Positions 38,352 through 49,063 of a DNA stretch of 64,000 nt are shown here, piece by piece. Source of the DNA: Prochlorococcus sp. AG-418-K17. GTDB taxonomy: Bacteria; Cyanobacteriota; Cyanobacteriia; PCC-6307; Cyanobiaceae. The stretch is taken from positions 172,859 through 236,858 of the forward strand of contig QCMD01000001.1 in assembly GCA_003214055.1 (NCBI GenBank), read 5' to 3'. Both the position numbers and the translations under genes were made by a program. The notes below the pieces were generated by a model that had not been told where the DNA came from, ran no database searches, and worked only from the letters and a program-made list of their open reading frames with translations. Numbering within the stretch: the first letter of the stretch is position 1; each line of letters begins with the position of its first letter.

Positions 38352-39460
38352 TTTAATAAATCTAGGACCTTGTAATTGTTCCAGAAACAAATCATTTGTT
38401 CTTTAGTTCCAATACTAACCCTTATTGACTTGCCAATATCTTTTTTGTTTTCCATACTTCTGATAAGAATACCTTTTTCTCTCATTTGTTGTATTAAAAT
38501 TTTAGGATCTTTTTTTGGCCAAATTAAGAAATAATTACCACCACTAAAGTGAGTTTTGATCTTTGTTGATTTAAATTTTTTTAAAATCCATTCTCTTGCT
38601 TTTTTTACTTCTAAAACATAATTATCGATATATATTTTGTCTTTAAGTGCTGCTAATGCTGCCGTTATAGCAAAGCTATTTACATCATATGGTCCTGTAA
38701 CTTTGTTAACGTACTGTATTAAATTTTTATTGCCAAAAGTAAAACCTATTCTTAAACCAGCTAAACCTGCTGTTTTTGAAAGAGATTGGATTATTAGTAT
38801 ATTATTATCCTTTTCAAAATCTATCGATTCAAGAAGACTATCTCCATTAAATTTTTCATATAGTTCATCAACAATTATCAATGAATCCTTTCTGATATTA
38901 GCTAAGTTAATTATCTCTTGAGCACTTAAAACTGTTCCTGTTGGATTATTTGGATTACAAATAAATATTAATTTAGGATTATACTTTATAATTTTTTCAC
39001 TAAATTCTTTGATGGGGAATAGAAAATTTTCTCCAACGTAAGAACAAGTTATTTTCTTCATACCTCGCATTTCTGAACAAGGGGAATAGTAACCAAAAGT
39101 TGGATTTGTGGTTAAAAATATTTGATCTTTTTCTCCAAAGCAATTGAAAACTGCATTTATTGCTGCGTCTGCTCCATTGAAAATTCCTATTTCATCATTA
39201 TTAAATTTTCTTGAATCAAGATATTTATCACATAAAAAATTTTTTAATAAATTATATTCTGGATAAATTGAAATTTCATCTAATTTTATCGATTTCAATG
39301 CCTCGTAAACCTTAGGACTTGGACCTAAAGTATTTTCATTAAAGTCTAAGCGGAGTAAATTTCTTCTATTTTCTAAAGGTGCAGAATAAGACTGCATATT
39401 TATTATTTCTTCTCTTGGTTTTGGGAAAAGATTATTTAATGGATTAAAATCATTCATCAC
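38348..39460 (-). CDS. hisC: Histidinol-phosphate aminotransferase
   Basis: A fold type I PLP aminotransferase of 370 residues. The HisC-type start [35 protein letters not shown] and the Schiff-base lysine in [17 protein letters not shown] are all present. It transaminates imidazole-acetol phosphate in histidine synthesis; closely related enzymes act on aromatic amino acids, so the substrate is likely but not certain. Its start overlaps the end of argS by four bases. Confidence 0.87.
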   Translation of the reverse strand: MMNDFNPLNNLFPKPREEIINMQSYSAPLENRRNLLRLDFNENTLGPSPKVYEALKSIKLDEISIYPEYNLLKNFLCDKYLDSRKFNNDEIGIFNGADAAINAVFNCFGEKDQIFLTTNPTFGYYSPCSEMRGMKKITCSYVGENFLFPIKEFSEKIIKYNPKLIFICNPNNPTGTVLSAQEIINLANIRKDSLIIVDELYEKFNGDSLLESIDFEKDNNILIIQSLSKTAGLAGLRIGFTFGNKNLIQYVNKVTGPYDVNSFAITAALAALKDKIYIDNYVLEVKKAREWILKKFKSTKIKTHFSGGNYFLIWPKKDPKILIQQMREKGILIRSMENKKDIGKSIRVSIGTKEQMICFWNNYKVLDLLN

Positions 39461-41271
39461 ATTCTTTCTAGAGTTTCAATTCCTAGAAGCTCTAAGCTTA
39501 ATTTTAGTGTTTTTGCAGTTAGGTCACATAAATTAAGTCTAGAAATTTTTATATATTTTTCTTCTTTGAGTATTGGAACCTGATCATAGAATCTATTAAA
39601 AGTCTGACATAGATCAAACAGATAATTGCATAGTCTATTCGGCATTAAGTCTTTTTCAATAGAGATTATGACTTCATCGAACTTAAGTAATTTTCTGATA
39701 AGTTTCCACTCAGATTTATGAACATATTTTATATATTGAAAATCTTTAGAGTCATAAACAAAATCATTTTTTCTTTTAATTCCCAAAATTCTTACAAGTG
39801 TATATAACAAATAAGGAGCAGTATTACCGTTGAGGGAAAGCATTTTATCAAAACTAAATTGATAATTAGTAATTCTATTTTGACTTAAATCTGCATACTT
39901 AACAGCTCCCAATCCAATTATTCTTGATGTATTTGCGATAAAATCTTCTTTCTCATAACGATTTTCATCTTCTAATCTTTTTAATAAATCTTCTTTTGCT
40001 CTTCTAACTGCTTCTTTTAATAAATCTTTTAAACGTATTGTTTCACCTTCCCTTGTCTTGAGTTTTTTGCCATCAATTCCTTGAACTAATCCAAAAGGGA
40101 CATGGTCTACTTGACACTTGTCTGGAATCCATTCTGCTTTTTTTGCAACTTGAAAAACTCCAGCAAAATGATTTGATTGTCCATGATCAGTTACATAAAT
40201 AATTCTCGAAGCATCATCCCCATTAGGTGCTTTATTGAATCTGTATCTTATAGCAGCAAGATCTGTGGTGGCATAATTAAAACCACCATCTTTTTTTTGA
40301 ATAATTAGCGGTAAAGGTTTGCCTTCTTTATTAGTCATCCCATCTAGAAATACACATTTTGCTCCTTGATCTTCTACTAATATATTTTTTAAATTCAAAT
40401 CCTCAATAACTGATTTTAAGAAGGGATTATAAAAAGATTCACCTCTTTCTTTTATTTTTATTTTTAAATTTTTATAGATTTCATTAAATTCCTTTCTCGA
40501 TTGATCACATAATAATTTCCAAGCTTTAATCGATTTCCTATCTCCACTTTGTAACTTAACTACTTCTTCTCTAGATCTTTTTTGGAATTCAGATTCATTA
40601 TCAAATCTTTTTTTTGATGCTTTATAAAATTCAACTAAATCCCTTATTTTAATTTTTCCTATTTCTTCTAAATCATTTGAATATAAATCTTTGAGCTGAG
40701 TAATAAGCATTCCAAACTGTGTTCCCCAATCACCAACATGATTTAGTCTTAATACTTCATAACCTCTTAACTCGAAAATCCTGGATATAGAGTCCCCTAT
40801 TATTGTTGATCTTAAATGTCCTACATGCATTTCTTTAGCAATATTAGGACTAGAAAAATCTACAATAACTTTATTTGATGAGCAACTATCTAAATCTTTT
40901 CTAATTTGAGGTACTCCAGCCCTTGGGCATTGAATATTTGATTTAATTGCATTTATGAGAACCTCTTCTTTTAATTTTATATTTATAAATCCAGGGCCAG
41001 CTATTTCTATACTCTTGCATAATCTTGTTATGCTTTTGTTTTTATTTAAAAGGTTAATAAAATCATTAGAAATATCCCTTGGATTCTTTTTATATATTTT
41101 AGATAAACTTAAACAAACATTACATTGATAATCACCAAATTCCTCTTTTGATGATTGTGTAATTAAATTTTTTCTAAGATTTTCGAACTCTATTTCTTTA
41201 TCGTTTTTTTGAAGACTATCTAAAAGAGATTGTTCCAAGTTATTTGTTAATTCGTTAAAAATGACTAGCAT
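39457..41271 (-). CDS. argS: Arginyl-tRNA synthetase
   Basis: A class I aminoacyl-tRNA synthetase of 604 residues. The HIGH motif is HVGH in [17 protein letters not shown], after the N-terminal ArgRS additional domain. The KMSKS equivalent is degenerate, as is usual in ArgRS ([12 protein letters not shown]). The C-terminal anticodon-binding helical domain ends the protein. It is followed by hisC with a 4-base overlap. Confidence 0.96.
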   Translation of the reverse strand: MLVIFNELTNNLEQSLLDSLQKNDKEIEFENLRKNLITQSSKEEFGDYQCNVCLSLSKIYKKNPRDISNDFINLLNKNKSITRLCKSIEIAGPGFINIKLKEEVLINAIKSNIQCPRAGVPQIRKDLDSCSSNKVIVDFSSPNIAKEMHVGHLRSTIIGDSISRIFELRGYEVLRLNHVGDWGTQFGMLITQLKDLYSNDLEEIGKIKIRDLVEFYKASKKRFDNESEFQKRSREEVVKLQSGDRKSIKAWKLLCDQSRKEFNEIYKNLKIKIKERGESFYNPFLKSVIEDLNLKNILVEDQGAKCVFLDGMTNKEGKPLPLIIQKKDGGFNYATTDLAAIRYRFNKAPNGDDASRIIYVTDHGQSNHFAGVFQVAKKAEWIPDKCQVDHVPFGLVQGIDGKKLKTREGETIRLKDLLKEAVRRAKEDLLKRLEDENRYEKEDFIANTSRIIGLGAVKYADLSQNRITNYQFSFDKMLSLNGNTAPYLLYTLVRILGIKRKNDFVYDSKDFQYIKYVHKSEWKLIRKLLKFDEVIISIEKDLMPNRLCNYLFDLCQTFNRFYDQVPILKEEKYIKISRLNLCDLTAKTLKLSLELLGIETLERM

Positions 41272-41298
41272 TATTTATTCAATTATTTATCTATATGA

Positions 41299-42165
41299 TT
41301 AATTAATATAACGCATACTTAAATCAATCCAATCACTTTTGGTAATTGAAGAACTTGTTGAAATCAAATCTATACCTTTTATTAAATATTTACTAATTTC
41401 TTTAGGGTTTATTCCAGACACTTCTATTATCAAATTTTTATTGACTTCTTTTTTTAAGCTATTCATTGATAAATCTCTTAATTCTTGAACGCTGGTTTTT
41501 ATAGTTTCAGGGCTAAGTTCATCTAATAAGACACTATCTGCTCCTGCTAATACTGCTTCTTTTGCCTGTTCGATATTTTCAGCTTCAATTATGATATGAG
41601 TTGTAAAAGGCGAATTTAGGCGAATTTTTTGTACTGCATTCTTGAGATTATCTGTCCATGCAATATGATTTTCTTTTATCATAGCTGCATCGTATAATCC
41701 CATTCTATGATTTACTCCACCTCCGCATTTGAATGCATATTTTTCAAATATTCTTAAGCCTGGAGTCGTTTTTCTGGTATCTGCTAATTTTATATTTGTG
41801 CCTTCTAACTTATTAATAAGATTGTTTGTATATGTTGATATCCCAGATAAATGCATTGCTATATTTAAGCTGATTCTTTCACTGGCAAGTAAACTTTTTG
41901 AAGGTCCATATATTTCCAAGAGTTTTTGATCTTTATCAAATTTATCTCCATCAGAGATATTAAATTTTGAACTGATTTTTAAATCAATTTTTTTAAAAAT
42001 TTCTTTTATAATCTCAACCCCACAAAATATACCCTCCTCTTTCGCAATCCAATATGCATTACCATTCTCTTCTGTAATAGAGGAACTTGTTAGATCTCCC
42101 CTTCCTATATCTTCATCGATCCAATTATCAATGATCTTACTTATTGTGGGAGTATTCAAATCCAC
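41299..42165 (-). CDS. nadC: Nicotinate-nucleotide pyrophosphorylase (quinolinate phosphoribosyltransferase)
   Basis: NadC makes nicotinate mononucleotide from quinolinate and PRPP. It has 288 residues, with EDIGRGDLTSSSI at the start, LADTRKTTPGLRIFEKYA and GGGVNHRMGLYDAAMIKENH as strong signatures, and a C-terminal IEVSGINPKEI followed by STSSSITKS. It lies between mnmE and argS on the same strand. Confidence 0.96.
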   Translation of the reverse strand: MDLNTPTISKIIDNWIDEDIGRGDLTSSSITEENGNAYWIAKEEGIFCGVEIIKEIFKKIDLKISSKFNISDGDKFDKDQKLLEIYGPSKSLLASERISLNIAMHLSGISTYTNNLINKLEGTNIKLADTRKTTPGLRIFEKYAFKCGGGVNHRMGLYDAAMIKENHIAWTDNLKNAVQKIRLNSPFTTHIIIEAENIEQAKEAVLAGADSVLLDELSPETIKTSVQELRDLSMNSLKKEVNKNLIIEVSGINPKEISKYLIKGIDLISTSSSITKSDWIDLSMRYIN

Positions 42166-42240
42166 TAAACTAAAAAATTAATAAAAATTCAACTGAAGTC
42201 AGAGTGTTAACTATAAATCACTATGTAACTTAACTCAAAT

Positions 42241-43620
42241 TTATTTACCAATACAAAACTTTGAAAAAATATTATCTAGAAGTTCCTCTGTCAATTCTTG
42301 ACCAGTTATTTTAGATAAGTTTTTAATACCATCTCTAAGCTCTATTGATAACAAATCAAATGGCAATCTATTTTGAACTATTTCATCAGTATCATCTAAA
42401 TTAGATAGACAAGCAGACAAATTTTTTAGATGTCTTTCATTTATAAATATATTGATATTTTCTAATTGTTTTAATCCGCATTTTTTTATGATTGTGTCGA
42501 TTAATAATCCTTCTCCATCATTATTCTTAATGCTCATAAAAATTGTATTTTTTAAATCATTTGAATTAATATTTTTAGAATTAATTAAATCTTTTTTATT
42601 GCCCACAATACTAATTAATTTTTCTTTGGGTATTTCTTTTATTATTTTTTTGTCTTCTTCATTAAATCCTTCTTCAAGACTATAAATATAAATTATAAAA
42701 TCTGACTCTTTAATCTTCCCAAAACTTTTTTTAATTCCAATACTTTCAATTTGTTCATGAGTTTCTCTTATGCCAGCAGTATCAATTATTTTCATTGGAA
42801 TGTCATTAATAGTTAAATTCACTTCAATAACATCTCTTGTTGTTCCAGGAATATTGGTTACGATTGCCTTCTCTTTTTTTGCAAGCAAATTTAGTAAAGA
42901 ACTTTTACCAACATTTGTTTTGCCTATAAGTGCAATGGATATCCCATTATGAATATATGAATTCCTTTCTGAATTTTCTATTAGTAGCTTTATTTTTTCT
43001 TTTACTTTTTTAATGTTTTTTAGATATTTAATGTAATCAAAATCTGTAAAGTCCTCTTCAAAATCAACTCTCGCTTCTATCTCGCAAAGTACTTGTATGA
43101 GGTCATTTTTAATATCCTCAATTTTTTTCTTTATTTCTCCTTGAACCCCGCTAAAAGCTAACTCTGCTGATCTGATATTGCTTGCGTTAATTAATTGATT
43201 AATTGACTCGGCTTGAGTAAGATCTATTTTCCCATTGAGAAAAGCTCTTTGACTAAATTCTCCCGGATTAGCAAGTCTAACTCTAGAATTACTTAATAAT
43301 ATCTTGAGAACTTTATTTACTAAGATAATTCCTCCATGGCAATGGAGCTCAACAACATCCTCTCCTGTGAAGCTATTTGGTGATTTCATCACTAAAATTA
43401 AAACCTCATCTATAAATTTATTTTGTTTATTTTCCTGAATAAAACCGTGAAAAACTCTATGTGATTGCCATGCATATTTAGATTTAGTTTGAACAATCTT
43501 TTTGCAAGAATTTATTGAGTCTTTCCCCGATACTCTTATTATCGCAACTCCTCCTTTCCCTATATTTATAGCAGAAGCAATTGCAGCTATCGTATCTTCT
43601 GTAGTAACTATCGAATCCAT
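42241..43620 (-). CDS. mnmE: tRNA modification GTPase MnmE
   Basis: MnmE (TrmE) works with MnmG to add carboxymethylaminomethyl groups at U34 of tRNA. It has 459 residues. The N-terminal folate-binding domain contains [20 protein letters not shown], the GTPase domain (about 220-380) has [17 protein letters not shown] and DTAGIRET, and the essential cysteine is in the C-terminal FCIGK. It is divergent from the DUF2062 gene across 66 bases. Confidence 0.96.
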   Translation of the reverse strand: MDSIVTTEDTIAAIASAINIGKGGVAIIRVSGKDSINSCKKIVQTKSKYAWQSHRVFHGFIQENKQNKFIDEVLILVMKSPNSFTGEDVVELHCHGGIILVNKVLKILLSNSRVRLANPGEFSQRAFLNGKIDLTQAESINQLINASNIRSAELAFSGVQGEIKKKIEDIKNDLIQVLCEIEARVDFEEDFTDFDYIKYLKNIKKVKEKIKLLIENSERNSYIHNGISIALIGKTNVGKSSLLNLLAKKEKAIVTNIPGTTRDVIEVNLTINDIPMKIIDTAGIRETHEQIESIGIKKSFGKIKESDFIIYIYSLEEGFNEEDKKIIKEIPKEKLISIVGNKKDLINSKNINSNDLKNTIFMSIKNNDGEGLLIDTIIKKCGLKQLENINIFINERHLKNLSACLSNLDDTDEIVQNRLPFDLLSIELRDGIKNLSKITGQELTEELLDNIFSKFCIGK

Positions 43621-43686
43621 CTCTCGCTTTGTTATAGATAATTAAGTAAGATTATCAAGAATTTAATTTTGATTTTTTCTTTCTTA

Positions 43687-44130
43687 ATGAGATTTAAAAG
43701 AGATATTACCTATAAGAAAATTCTATCATTATTTAGGAAGCAGAATGGAAGTCCTTCCTTTAATGCTAAAGGTTTAGCAATAGGTGTATTTAGTGGCTGC
43801 TTTCCTTTTTTTGGGTTTCAGACTTTAATAGGGGTATTTTTTGCAAAATTAGCTAAGGGAAATATTGTTCTGGCCGCAATTGGTACCTGGATCAGCAACC
43901 CCTTTACTTATATTCCACTTTATTATTTTAACTATAAAGTTGGTTCCTTTTTTGTAAATACTTCTTCTAATAAAATTGTTGAAAAAACTTTGGTTATTGA
44001 CGACTTATGGAAACAAGGTAGAATTTTTTCCCTAAAATTGCTCTTAGGTTCTTCTTGTGTGGGGCTATTATTAGCTTTGATTAGCGGTAGTATTATTTTC
44101 TTTATTTATAAGATAAAAATTAAAAGATAG
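43687..44130 (+). CDS. DUF2062 family membrane protein
   Basis: A 147-residue protein of the DUF2062 family. The start is set at ATG 43687 (MRFKRDITYKKILSLF); TTG 43669 would add six residues. Family features are SFNAKGLAIGVFSGCFPFFG, QTLIGVFFAKLAKGNIVLAA and GTWISNPFTYIPLYYFNYKV, followed by a final membrane helix near the C-terminus. About three hydrophobic segments are seen. The role is unknown; relatives are found fused to glycosyltransferases in other bacteria. It converges on the RelA/SpoT gene with an 18-base gap. Confidence 0.85.
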   Translation: MRFKRDITYKKILSLFRKQNGSPSFNAKGLAIGVFSGCFPFFGFQTLIGVFFAKLAKGNIVLAAIGTWISNPFTYIPLYYFNYKVGSFFVNTSSNKIVEKTLVIDDLWKQGRIFSLKLLLGSSCVGLLLALISGSIIFFIYKIKIKR

Positions 44131-44147
44131 ATTGTTATGATTTTAAA

Positions 44148-46457
44148 TTAACTTTGTCCAACTCTGGCTATATCTAAAACATCTGCCATTGATTTAATTT
44201 GGTCAATTGTTTTGTGAAGTTGATTATAACTTTCTAGACCTACGCAGAGATTGATAATAGCTGGTTTGCCATAAGCAGTTTTAACATTGGCATCGCTAAC
44301 ATTTATACCTTTATCAGATAACCTCATAAGAATATCTTTAAGGACTCCAACTCTATCAATTACTTCTATTCGGAGCTGAATTGGGAACTTATTATCGCCA
44401 GTTTTATTATCTTGATTCCAACCAACAGGTAATCTTCTCTCTATTGGAATTGGCATTACATTTTCGCAATCTGCCCTATGTATGGTTATGCCGTGGTTTC
44501 CTAGCGATACAGTTCCGATAATATCCTCACCTGGAAGTGGGCTGCAGCATTTACCTATTCTGTAATCAAGACCTTCTATCCCGGAAATTGGTGATTTAGT
44601 CGTTGTATAAGGTTTATTGGTAGATAAATTACTATTACTTTTAAGGGATTTTGCTATTTCAGAATCAGAATCATTTTTAATATCCTCTGTCTGTAATTTT
44701 ATTTCTTCTCTTAGTCTGTTTAATACTTGATGTAAAGTTAAACCACCAAAACCAAGTGATGCAAGAAGGTCTTCAGTATTTTTTAAATTGCATCTATTCG
44801 CAACTTTTTTCATAGCATCACTAGAAAGTAATGTTTCAAAACCATTTCGCCCTACTTCTTTTTCAAGTAAATCTCTCCCTCTTTTAATCGTTTCATCCCT
44901 ATGGCTTTTCTTATACCATTGTCGGATTCTATTTTTAGCAGTTGGCGTTACTACAAAGTTCAGCCAATCCAAGCTTGGAGTTGCATTATTATTTGTCAAA
45001 ATTTCTATGAAGTCACCATTTTGAAGTGCTGTAGATAATGGAGAAAGCTTTTCATTAATTCTTATTCCATTACAGTGATTTCCAACTTCAGAATGAATTC
45101 TGTAGGCGAAATCTATTGCAGTAGAACCTTTTCTTAAACCAACAACATCTCCTTTAGGAGTAATTACAAATACTTCTTCATCGAATAAATCTTCTTTAAT
45201 TGAAGCTAAATAATCATTATGATCTCCTTTATTACCTTCTTGTTGCCATTCGACCAGTTGTCTTAGCCAATTAAATCTTTCAGCATTGCTTTTAGCAGGA
45301 GAACCACCCTCTTTATATTGCCAATGAGCAGCAATTCCATATTCTGCAATTTGATGCATAGAAGTAGTTCTAATTTGAACTTCAATAGGTCGATGTCTTC
45401 CAATTACTGAAGTATGTAAGGACTGATATCCATTGGGTTTTGGTAAGCCTATATAGTCTTTAAATCTGCCTGGGATTGGTTTGAAAGTATCATGTACAAC
45501 TGCTAAAGCTCTATAACAACTATCTGAATTATCAACGATAATTCTTAGAGCAGCAACATCATAAATTTCATGAAACTGTTTTTGCTGTCTTTTCATTTTG
45601 CTCCAGATGCCATAAAGATGTTTTGGTCTTCCAGTTATTTCAAAGTTTTTTAAACCCGTTGCGACTAAGTTTTCTTTCATAAGATTCAGGGTAACTTTTA
45701 ATCTTTTTTCTCTATCACTCCTTTTAACAGCAATTTGATCTTTTAGATCTTGATATTCCTTAGGCTCCAGAAATTTAAACGCTAAATCTTCTAATTCCCA
45801 TTTAAATCTATTTATTCCTAATCGATTAGCTAAAGGTGCATAAATCTCTCTTGTTTCTCTAGCTATTCTTTTTTTTCTCTCATCATTTAGCCATTCAATT
45901 GTTCTCATGTTATGAAGTCGATCTGCCAGTTTTACTAAAACAACTCTGATATCGCTAGCCATGGCCATAAACATTTTTCTAAGATTTTCAGCTTGTGCTT
46001 CAGTCCTGTTATTAAAGTGGATTCCTCCTAATTTTGTTACACCCTCCACAAGTATTTTGACTTCTAATCCAAAATTTGTTTCTATTTCGGATAAATCAAC
46101 GCCAGTATCTTCAACAACATCATGTAAAAGTCCTGCAGCAATAACAGATGAACTAGCACCTATTTCTTTGAGGAGATTTGCTACAGCAACTGGGTGGATA
46201 ATATATGGCTCACCACTCGCGCGGAATTGTCCATCATGAGCTTTATAAGCAAGTTTGAAGGCCTTTACTATAAGGTTTTGATTTTCATCATTTTGTCTGT
46301 TTGATTTTTCAAAATTATTAATATCTTTAAGAAGCCAATCGGGGATTTTTATTTGATAATTAAAAGATTCACTTTCATATTTTTTATTTTCAGGCAAAAT
46401 AGTTTTGGAAACTTCAATTTCGTTTTTTTCTTTTGAATTTGCAGCTGCCTCAGACAT
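44148..46457 (-). CDS. spoT: Bifunctional (p)ppGpp synthetase/hydrolase
   Basis: A long RelA/SpoT homologue of 769 residues. The hydrolase HD domain has intact SGEPYIIHPVAVA and LLHDVVEDTGVD motifs. The synthetase domain has PGRFKDYIGLPKPNGYQSLH and EVQIRT. TGS (VFVITPKGDVVGL), the zinc-finger-like region (GKCCSPLPGEDIIG) and the C-terminal ACT domain follow. Both catalytic halves look active. It is the only such enzyme in the window and probably runs the stringent response to nutrient stress. It is divergent from the ABC ATPase gene across 55 bases. Confidence 0.95.
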   Translation of the reverse strand: MSEAAANSKEKNEIEVSKTILPENKKYESESFNYQIKIPDWLLKDINNFEKSNRQNDENQNLIVKAFKLAYKAHDGQFRASGEPYIIHPVAVANLLKEIGASSSVIAAGLLHDVVEDTGVDLSEIETNFGLEVKILVEGVTKLGGIHFNNRTEAQAENLRKMFMAMASDIRVVLVKLADRLHNMRTIEWLNDERKKRIARETREIYAPLANRLGINRFKWELEDLAFKFLEPKEYQDLKDQIAVKRSDREKRLKVTLNLMKENLVATGLKNFEITGRPKHLYGIWSKMKRQQKQFHEIYDVAALRIIVDNSDSCYRALAVVHDTFKPIPGRFKDYIGLPKPNGYQSLHTSVIGRHRPIEVQIRTTSMHQIAEYGIAAHWQYKEGGSPAKSNAERFNWLRQLVEWQQEGNKGDHNDYLASIKEDLFDEEVFVITPKGDVVGLRKGSTAIDFAYRIHSEVGNHCNGIRINEKLSPLSTALQNGDFIEILTNNNATPSLDWLNFVVTPTAKNRIRQWYKKSHRDETIKRGRDLLEKEVGRNGFETLLSSDAMKKVANRCNLKNTEDLLASLGFGGLTLHQVLNRLREEIKLQTEDIKNDSDSEIAKSLKSNSNLSTNKPYTTTKSPISGIEGLDYRIGKCCSPLPGEDIIGTVSLGNHGITIHRADCENVMPIPIERRLPVGWNQDNKTGDNKFPIQLRIEVIDRVGVLKDILMRLSDKGINVSDANVKTAYGKPAIINLCVGLESYNQLHKTIDQIKSMADVLDIARVGQS

Positions 46458-46512
46458 TTTGTATCGCTTTAGATGTATTTTATTTAGGTCTAGAAAAATT
46501 TGCTATAAAATC

Positions 46513-48111
46513 ATGGAAATAAATAAAGAAAAAATTCTTGTAGTAAAAAATCTTACTGTTAAATATGGTTTAAAACAGCAACCTATCATCAAAAATTTTA
46601 ATCTTGAAATAGATAGAGGAGATCATTTGGCCATAATAGGACCCTCTGGATGTGGAAAGACTACTTTTGCAAAAACATTAGTAAATATATTGCCTGAAAA
46701 GGCCATATCTAAAGGGTATTTATCGATTTCTAGTGTAGATCCTAGGAAAATAAATCATAGAGAAGCGCAATTTTTCAGAAGAAAAAATTTTGGATTTATC
46801 TATCAAGATTCTATAAAAAAACTTAATCCACTTATGAGAGTTGGGGACCACTTATATGAATTGTTTAAAACTCATGATCAAACTAAATCATCTTTACATA
46901 TTAAAAAATTAGTAAAAGAAGCTTTTCAAAAAGTAGGAATTGAAGAAGGCAGACTTGATTCTTTCCCGCATCAATTTAGCGGTGGAATGAGACAGAGAGT
47001 TTCTATAGCAATGGCTCTTGCTTTAAAACCTAAATTATTAATAGCTGATGAACCGACAACAAGCTTAGATACCAGAACAAGTTTTGAAATTATGCAAGAA
47101 ATAATTCAGTTATGTAATGAATTCGATACTACTTTAATTTTAATTAGTCACGATATTAATCTTGCAGCAAAGTGGTGTAAAAAAGTGGCAATAATTGAAA
47201 AGGGATCGATTGTTGAAAAAGGAAATATATTAGATATTTTTCAATCACCAAAATCAGATATTGGGATAAAGTTAGTAAATGCCTCAAAAATAGTATTAGA
47301 ACCAACTACTAAAAATAATGTTCGAGATGATGTTGTTTTAGAGGTAAATAACTTAAGACATTGGTATAAATTAAATTCTTCAATTTTTATAAGTAAATGG
47401 AATAAAGCTTTAAATGAGGTTAGTTTCAAATTGTATAAGAATGAGACTCTTGGAATAGTTGGTTCTTCGGGCAGTGGTAAAAGTACATTATGTAGGGCTT
47501 TAATTGGACTTTTAAAAGTAAGAGGTGGTGAAATAAAAATTTATGATAAAAATTATTCATCGAAAAAAAATAAATCTTTTAGAAAGCGCAATAATATGCA
47601 AATTATTTTTCAAGATCCTTTTTCAAGTTTGAATCCGAAAATGACAATTAAAAATATTTTGGAAGATATATTTTTTATTCAAAAAATTTCAGATAAAAGA
47701 AAAATTGAAAAGGAAATAAAATTAATGTTTAGAAATTTAAATCTTCCTTTAAAAAATGATTTTTTGAATTCTTATCCTAGTCAATTATCTGGTGGTCAAT
47801 TGCAAAGAATTTCACTAGCAAGGGCACTATTGTTGAAACCAAAAATTTTGATTTGTGATGAAAGCGTAAATATGTTAGATGCTTCAGTAAAAATAGAGAT
47901 TCTTGAATTACTTAGAGTCTTGCAAGAAAAAATGAATTTAACAATTATCTTTATCACTCATGATTTAGGAATTGCGAAAAGATTTTGTGATAGGTTGCTA
48001 GTTATGAATCAAGGAAAGATAGTTGATGAAGGAGAAAGTTCTACAATATTCACTAAAACTCAAAACACATATACAAAATCTCTTATTAATTCTTCCTTAA
48101 ATCTTATTTAA
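46513..48111 (+). CDS. ABC transporter, two fused ATP-binding domains (oligopeptide/nickel type)
   Basis: A 532-residue protein with two complete ABC ATPase domains. The start is the ATG at 46513 (MEINKEKILVVKNLTV); the frame extends further upstream but only into the divergent spoT gene. Domain 1 (about 8-255) has Walker A GPSGCGKTT, signature FSGGMRQRV and Walker B LLIADEPTTS. Domain 2 (about 275-525) has GSSGSGKST, LSGGQLQRI and LICDESVNMLD. The order and the OppD/OppF-like sequences resemble fused DppD-DppF ATPases that energise import of peptides, nickel or glutathione. No permease or binding-protein gene is adjacent, so the partners must be encoded elsewhere. Confidence 0.9.
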   Translation: MEINKEKILVVKNLTVKYGLKQQPIIKNFNLEIDRGDHLAIIGPSGCGKTTFAKTLVNILPEKAISKGYLSISSVDPRKINHREAQFFRRKNFGFIYQDSIKKLNPLMRVGDHLYELFKTHDQTKSSLHIKKLVKEAFQKVGIEEGRLDSFPHQFSGGMRQRVSIAMALALKPKLLIADEPTTSLDTRTSFEIMQEIIQLCNEFDTTLILISHDINLAAKWCKKVAIIEKGSIVEKGNILDIFQSPKSDIGIKLVNASKIVLEPTTKNNVRDDVVLEVNNLRHWYKLNSSIFISKWNKALNEVSFKLYKNETLGIVGSSGSGKSTLCRALIGLLKVRGGEIKIYDKNYSSKKNKSFRKRNNMQIIFQDPFSSLNPKMTIKNILEDIFFIQKISDKRKIEKEIKLMFRNLNLPLKNDFLNSYPSQLSGGQLQRISLARALLLKPKILICDESVNMLDASVKIEILELLRVLQEKMNLTIIFITHDLGIAKRFCDRLLVMNQGKIVDEGESSTIFTKTQNTYTKSLINSSLNLI

Positions 48112-49063
48112 CTTTAAGAACGCTTAGTAATTTTTGAAAATCTAATGGTAATTCTGCTTCAAATATCATTTCTTTACCATTTATTGGATGTATAAGTCCA
48201 AGCTTCATAGCGTGTAAAGCTTGGCCCTCTAATTTACATGGTAGTTTTTTACATCTTCCATATAATGGATCACCAACGATTGGATGATTAATGTAAGCGC
48301 AATGAACTCTTATTTGATGTGTTCGCCCTGTATCTAGTTTGAAACTCATTAATGAGTAATTGCCAAATCTTTCTTCTAATTTCCAATAGGTACAAGCATA
48401 CCTTCCTGAAGTTTCTTCAACTACTTTATATTTCAATCTATTTAATTTATCTCTGCCAATGTGACCCACTATTTTGCCTTCTTCAGAATTAGGTGCTCCA
48501 TGAATTACTGCAATATATTCACGTGATGCGATTTTTTCTTTAATTTGTTTCTGGAGATTTACTAATGCCTCTTGGCTTTTTGCTACCACCATACATCCGG
48601 AGGTATCTTTATCTAATCTGTGAACAATTCCAGGTCTTAGCTTCCCATTAATACCAGGTAGATCATTACAGTGAAAAAGTAATCCATTAACTAAAGTTCC
48701 AGATTTGTGACCAGGGGCGGGATGAACAATTAGTCCTGATTGTTTATTAATTACTATGATGTGCTCGTCTTCAAAAAGGATCTTTAAATCCATTTTTTCA
48801 GGTTTTAAATATACAAGAGGTTCCGGAGGAGGCATCCAGATTTGAACATTATCGCCATTTTTTAGTGGCGTCTTTGCTTTTGCAGTTTTATAGTTTACTA
48901 ATACCAAACCTGAATTGATAAAATGTTGAATTCTTGCTCTACTTTGTTCTGGTCGTTTACTTACTAACCATCTATCTAGTCTCATAGGAAGAGGAAGCTC
49001 ATAAATAATTTCAATAAGTTCACCCTCTCCAATTCCGAAAGAATTTTTATTATTTAATTCCAT
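48104..49063 (-). CDS. rluD: Ribosomal large subunit pseudouridine synthase (RluD family)
   Basis: A 319-residue pseudouridine synthase. An S4 RNA-binding domain (about 20-85: MRLDRWLVSKRPEQSRARIQ) precedes the catalytic domain. The catalytic aspartate is in RPGIVHRLDKDTSGCMVVA, and LDTGRTHQIRVHCAYINHPI follows. The S4-RluA layout fits RluD, which modifies helix 69 of 23S rRNA. Its start overlaps the end of the rbgA-like gene by 10 bases. Confidence 0.93.
   Translation of the reverse strand: MELNNKNSFGIGEGELIEIIYELPLPMRLDRWLVSKRPEQSRARIQHFINSGLVLVNYKTAKAKTPLKNGDNVQIWMPPPEPLVYLKPEKMDLKILFEDEHIIVINKQSGLIVHPAPGHKSGTLVNGLLFHCNDLPGINGKLRPGIVHRLDKDTSGCMVVAKSQEALVNLQKQIKEKIASREYIAVIHGAPNSEEGKIVGHIGRDKLNRLKYKVVEETSGRYACTYWKLEERFGNYSLMSFKLDTGRTHQIRVHCAYINHPIVGDPLYGRCKKLPCKLEGQALHAMKLGLIHPINGKEMIFEAELPLDFQKLLSVLKVK

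Noticed and set aside
46405..46512. N-terminal extension of the double ABC ATPase by 36 residues
   Set aside because: The extension overlaps the divergent spoT start and is not ABC-like; ATG 46513 begins right before the domain.
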